Positions 60,642 through 64,000 of a stretch of 64,000 nucleotides of DNA are shown in pieces. Source of the DNA: Prinsepia uniflora (taxonomy: Eukaryota; Streptophyta; Magnoliopsida; Rosales; Rosaceae); NCBI GenBank assembly GCA_032719365.1, contig CM064862.1, positions 86,299,180 to 86,363,179 on the forward strand, in the 5' to 3' direction. How positions within the stretch are numbered: position 1 is the stretch's first letter; the number at the start of each line of letters is the position of its first letter. The notes under the pieces were generated by a model that was not told where the DNA came from, did not search any database, and saw only the letters and a program-made list of their open reading frames with translations. A program made the translations under genes and the position numbers.

Positions 60642-60991
60642 TATAGGGCGCATTCGCAATCTCATTGTAATTTGGCTTAGGCCTGTGTAATGTGACCTTA
60701 ATTTTAATAAACAGACATTTTTGGCAACTGATGTGTTAGGATTTGAAATAAGCACCAAGTGTGTCAGACTAAGACCATAATTGGGGACTGTAGGCTTGGT
60801 AAGTCGGCCACTAATGGCCGATGGTACCCGTCAGTTTTAGAACATAGACCGGAAAGCACGCCTTGGGAAGGGTTGTAACAAAATTTGAATCGATCACTTG
60901 ATGAAAGTTATTCATAGATCAGTCTGGGTATGCCAGAACATGTTTACAAAGATGGCCGTGGGCCGTCCGCCTTGCGGCGTTTTACAACAAC
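60642..60991. other. Tail-to-tail gap between T2 antisense gene and pol
   Basis: About 350 noncoding bases. AATAAA within TTTTAATAAACAGAC (~60,704) can serve the antisense transcript. The pol stop is at 60,992 on the other strand. The two 3' UTRs probably overlap here. Confidence 0.6.
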
Positions 60992-61534
60992 TTATCTGTA
61001 ATAATACTTGAGATGGTCCACGTTCCAGGGATGTGGAAGTGTCTTCCCCTCGGAATTTTGAAGCTCGTAGGTCCCCTCTCGGCAGACTCTGGCCACGGTG
61101 TATGGTCCTTCCCAGTTTGGGGCAAAGGTGCCCGCGGCCTTGTCCTTGGTGCCAAGGTTGACCTTGCGGAGAACCAAGTCCCCCACTCGGAAGCTTCTGT
61201 GTCGAACCCTCGAGTCATAGTATCTAGCCACCCTCGGCTTGTAAGCCAAGTTTTTCAAGTTGGCCTGATCCCGCCTTTCCTCCAGGAGATCGAGGTTGAG
61301 GGCAATCTGCTGATCGTTGGTGCCCGGGTCATAGTTGAGGACACGGTATGATGTTTCTCCGACCTCCACGGGTACCACGGCCTCTGTCCCAAATGCCAGA
61401 GCGAAGGGGGTCTCGTTGGTGGCTGTTTTGTACGACGTACGATGCGACCAAAGGACGTCATTGATTATGTCTGCCCATTTGCCCTTGTCCTCATCCAACC
61501 ATTTTTTCAGGTTGTACTTGATATTTTTGTTCAC
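60992..61534 (-). pseudogene. T2 integrase C-terminal part, out of frame with the core
   Basis: Reads NKNIKYNLKKWLDEDKGKWA, then WSHRTSYKTATNETPFALAF, VGDLVLRKVNLGT, the GPY-like NWEGPYTVARV and PWNVDHLKYYYR with the stop at 60,992-60,994. It continues the integrase core at 61,491-62,531 after a one-base insertion near 61,540 (GGAGGCCGGTGAAC). No chromodomain follows, as expected for Tat elements. Confidence 0.88.
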
Positions 61535-62871
61535 CGGCCTCCACTTGGCCGTTGGACTGAGGGTGTGCAGGGGAGGCGAAGAGGAGCTGTATGCCGTATG
61601 TCTGGCAGAATGCTTTGAAGCGATTGCAGTCGAACTGTTTCCCGTTATCGGTTACGATGGTGTGCGGGATCCCAAAACGGCAGATGATACTCTGGTATAC
61701 GAACGATTCGATCTGAGGAGCCGTGATGGACGCAAGGGGCTTTGCCTCGGCCCATTTGGTAAAATAGTCTACTGCCACCACCGCGTAGGCTACCTTGCCC
61801 TTGCCCAAAGGCATTGGCCCGATAAGATCGAGTCCCCACTGTGAGAAGGGCCAGGGGCTCATCATGGAAGTGAGGGGTTCAGCTGGCAGGTGAGGGGTTT
61901 GGGCGTGCCGCTGACACTTGTCGCATTGCTGTGTGAGAGCAGTGGCATCTGCGAGCATCGTTGGCCAAAAGTATCCCTGGCGGAATGCCTTGTGTGCCAA
62001 AGTTCTTGCGCCCGAATGGTCCCCGCATATGCCCTCGTGCATTTCCCGCAACACGTAGTCTCCTAGTTGGGGTGTGAGGCACTTTAGTAGCGGGGTGGTG
62101 AATCCGCGCTTATACAGGTGGTCTCGCTGAATTGTGTAGCGAGTTGCCTGCCTTCTGATTCTCTTGGCTTCCAACTTGTTGTCCGGGAGAGATCCATCTT
62201 GCAGGTAGGCCTTGATGGGGTCCATCCATGTCGGGCTAGTGTTGATGGTGTACACAGGGTTCGGTCTGGTACTAGGTCGGTGTTGGACCTCGACTAAAAC
62301 TCGTCTCCCTTCCTTGTCATCCAGCGAGGATGCCAGGCGAGCCAGGGCGTCGGCATGGCTGTTTTCCGATCGCGGTATCTTAGCAACCTCAAAATTTGTG
62401 AACGACGTCAGGAGTTGTCTGGCAAGGGCCAAGTATAGAGCCATGGACGCGTCCTTGGCCTCGAAATTGTCGTTGATCTGGCTGACGACCAGTTGGGAGT
62501 CGCTGAAAATGCGTAGTTGTTGGGCCTCCATATCTCTGGCGAGGCGTAGGCCAGCCAGCAGAGCCTCGTACTCTGCCTCATTGTTGGACGCTCGGAAGCT
62601 AAATCTTAGAGCGTACTCTAGCTTGACCTGGTCGGGGGGACGTAAGGACTAAGCCCGCCCCCGATCCGCTGTGGCAGGCAGAACCGTCGACATACAGTGT
62701 CCAACACGGCCGGGTGGGGTCGATGGTAGAGGTAGACTTCCCTGCTTCTTCCCTGGCGGGAAGATTCTGCTCAGTAGTACCCCCGGGTGGCATGTACTGG
62801 GTGGGTTCGATAGGAGTAGTCAGCGACGAAGTCGGCCACCGCTTGTCCTTTCTCTGCGGTCCTTGCCACAT
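61491..62871 (-). pseudogene. T2 archaeal-type RNase H and integrase core, frameshifted
   Basis: Minus strand: LYVDGSACHSGSGAGLVL (first RNase H Asp), a one-base insertion in a C run at ~62,638, NNEAEYEALLAGLRLA (Glu), LRIFSDSQLVVSQI (Asp), and HADALARLAS (Asp), so all four catalytic acids remain. The integrase follows: zinc-finger ligands in HEGICGDHSGARTLAHKAF and CDKCQRHA, then GLDLIGPMPLG, VTDNGKQFD and SNGQVEA for the DDE triad. The ORF ends at the frameshift near 61,540. The extra RNase H is a hallmark of the Tat lineage. Confidence 0.87.
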
Positions 62872-64000
62872 AGTTGATGTCGAACTCGCTGAGCTCGATT
62901 GCCCATTTAATTAGCCTACCCGAGGTGTCGGGTTTCTGGAGGACCTGCCGGAGGGGTTTATTAGTGACGACTTTGATTTCGTGTGCTTGAAAGTATGGGC
63001 GCAGTCGTCGTGCTGTTACCACCAGTGCAAGTGCCAATTTCTCCAAGTCGGGGTATCGGGTTTCTGCGTCTTGCAAAGCCTTGCTGACGTAATAGACAGG
63101 ATTCTCGGTCCCAGCCCTCCGGGTGACCAGGACCGAGCTAACGGCCGAGGTGGACACGGACAGGTAAAGGAAAAGGTGTTCCCCCGCCTCTGGCCTGGTT
63201 AGGAGTGGCGCGCTGCTCATGTATTGCTTGAGCTCCGCGAATGCCTTGGCGCATTCCTCCGTCCAGTTGACCTTCTTCCCCTTGCCTTTCAGCGCCTTGA
63301 AGAAGGGGGTACACCTATCCGTCGCCTTGGATATGAATCTGGTGAGGGCTGCTACTCGCCCCGTGAGGCTCTGGATGTCCTTGTGTGTTTGAGGGGGTTG
63401 CATGTCCATGATAGCCTTGATTTTTTCCGGGTTGGCCTCGATGCCGCGCTGGCTAATCATGTACCCTAGAAACTTGCCCGAGCCCACGCCAAAGACACAC
63501 TTGGCGGGGTTGAGGCGCATCCTGTAGTGTTTGAGGACCTTGAACATTCTGGACAGGTTGGGGACGTGCTCGTCTGCCGTCCTGCTTTTGACAAGCATGT
63601 CATCCACATATACTTCCATGGTTTTGCCAATCTGGTCGGCAAACATGAAATTGACCAATCGTTGATAGGTTGCCCCCGCATTCTTCAGACCGAAGGGCAT
63701 GACATTGTAACAGTAGACCCCCAAATTGGTCCGGAAGCTCGTGTGGATCTGGTCTTCTGGATTCATCATTATCTGATTATAGCCAGAATAGGCGTCCATG
63801 AAACTGAGCAGCTCGTGTCCCGCCGTCGCGTCCACCAGCATGTCGATTTTGGGAAGCGGAAAGTTGTCCTTCGGGCATGCCTTGTTCAAATCCGTGAAGT
63901 CAATACACATTCGCCATAGCCCCGTAGGTTTCTTGACCAGGACGACATTAGCGACCCATGCAGCATATATGGCCTTCCGGACAAAGTGGATCGTGCTGAG
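62771..64000 (-). CDS. T2 reverse transcriptase and degenerate RNase H, partial at the window edge
   Basis: Open from the right edge to a TGA at 62,771. RT motifs: FVRKAIYAAWVANVVLVKKP, MCIDFTDLNKACPKD, FMDAYSGYNQI, MPFGLKNAGATYQRLV and the YVDD active site at ~63,599-63,610. The following RNase H fold (LYLSVSTSAVSSVLV, YYVSKALQDAETRYPDLEKL, VVTNKPLRQVL) lacks the catalytic acids, with Ser and Asn where Asp is expected. In Tat elements this first RNase H is a structural connection and the second one is active. The frame then breaks in the linker before the archaeal-type RNase H. Confidence 0.9.
   Translation of the reverse strand, partial: LSTIHFVRKAIYAAWVANVVLVKKPTGLWRMCIDFTDLNKACPKDNFPLPKIDMLVDATAGHELLSFMDAYSGYNQIMMNPEDQIHTSFRTNLGVYCYNVMPFGLKNAGATYQRLVNFMFADQIGKTMEVYVDDMLVKSRTADEHVPNLSRMFKVLKHYRMRLNPAKCVFGVGSGKFLGYMISQRGIEANPEKIKAIMDMQPPQTHKDIQSLTGRVAALTRFISKATDRCTPFFKALKGKGKKVNWTEECAKAFAELKQYMSSAPLLTRPEAGEHLFLYLSVSTSAVSSVLVTRRAGTENPVYYVSKALQDAETRYPDLEKLALALVVTARRLRPYFQAHEIKVVTNKPLRQVLQKPDTSGRLIKWAIELSEFDINYVARTAEKGQAVADFVADYSYRTHPVHATRGYY

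Larger units (their letters stand above)
56017..64000 (-). mobile_element. Tat-lineage Ty3/gypsy element T2 with antisense gene, inserted in the protease gene
   Basis: The minus strand carries pol entering from the right edge: RT (YVDD), degenerate RNase H, a second archaeal-type RNase H, and integrase ending at 60,992. Downstream of pol (to the left) is an ORF on the opposite strand (57,858-60,641), then the 3' LTR. A second RNase H plus an antisense ORF between pol and the 3' LTR is the layout described for the plant Tat lineage (Retand/Ogre/Grande relatives). Three or more frameshifts in pol make this copy non-autonomous. Gag, the PBS, the 5' LTR and the second TSD lie outside the window. 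Confidence 0.85.

Overview
This window is nuclear DNA from a flowering plant, most likely a eudicot. The evidence is multi-exon genes with plant GT-AG introns, three clearly plant-type proteins (a RING-H2/DUF1117 E3 ligase, the PSII-repair factor LQY1, an AVT1-type vacuolar amino-acid transporter), and a large mass of Ty3/gypsy LTR retrotransposons. I cannot name the species.

Layout. (1) Positions 1-~41,775 are a nest of LTR retrotransposons. The oldest layer (T1) is a Tat-lineage Ty3/gypsy element in + orientation. Only its integrase C-terminus (4726-4871) and a broken antisense ORF (minus strand, 12,667-14,216 then 40,606-41,775) remain visible. Into T1 went an LTR that runs in from the left edge (to 4725; itself split by a solo LTR at 143-2719), a minus-strand solo LTR (5001-8146), a + LTR (8382-11,783) and a large element E1 (14,217-40,605). 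E1 was hit by solo LTR S1 (16,691-22,496, split in turn by S2 at 17,845-20,741), an unrelated solo LTR S3 (24,649-26,615), and a complete but dead chromovirus E2 (26,891-36,962). Target-site duplications resolve most of these events: GTGAT, TTATC, TCGAA, ATTAG and TAGGA are perfect; CTCGG/CTTGG has one mismatch.

(2) Positions ~41.8-56.0 kb are an LTR-poor gene island. All genes are on the + strand: a RDUF1/2-like RING-H2 E3 ligase (44,427-45,482, intronless), LQY1 (46,919-47,400, two exons), an AVT1-like amino-acid transporter (48,627-51,889, eleven exons), and the first third of a PCS1-like aspartic protease (from 55,676).

(3) Positions ~56.0-64.0 kb hold a second Tat-lineage element (T2) on the minus strand, inserted in the protease gene. 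Its LTR carries a ~110-bp tandem repeat array. Its pol (RT, RNase H, extra archaeal-type RNase H, integrase) reads leftward from beyond the window edge. A spliced antisense gene reads rightward from a TATA box, so the two transcription units converge tail to tail at ~60.6-61.0 kb.

Most unusual items: an ~86-nt stretch of plastid 23S rRNA inside solo LTR S3; an inverted pair GTGAGTGGAC...GTCCACTCAC with flanking ATGCATGCAT, kept in every divergent LTR copy; the convergent spliced antisense gene shared by T1 and T2; and the hairpin-forming 110-bp array. Repeat boundaries rest on reading TG/CA termini and TSDs by eye. No database search was possible.
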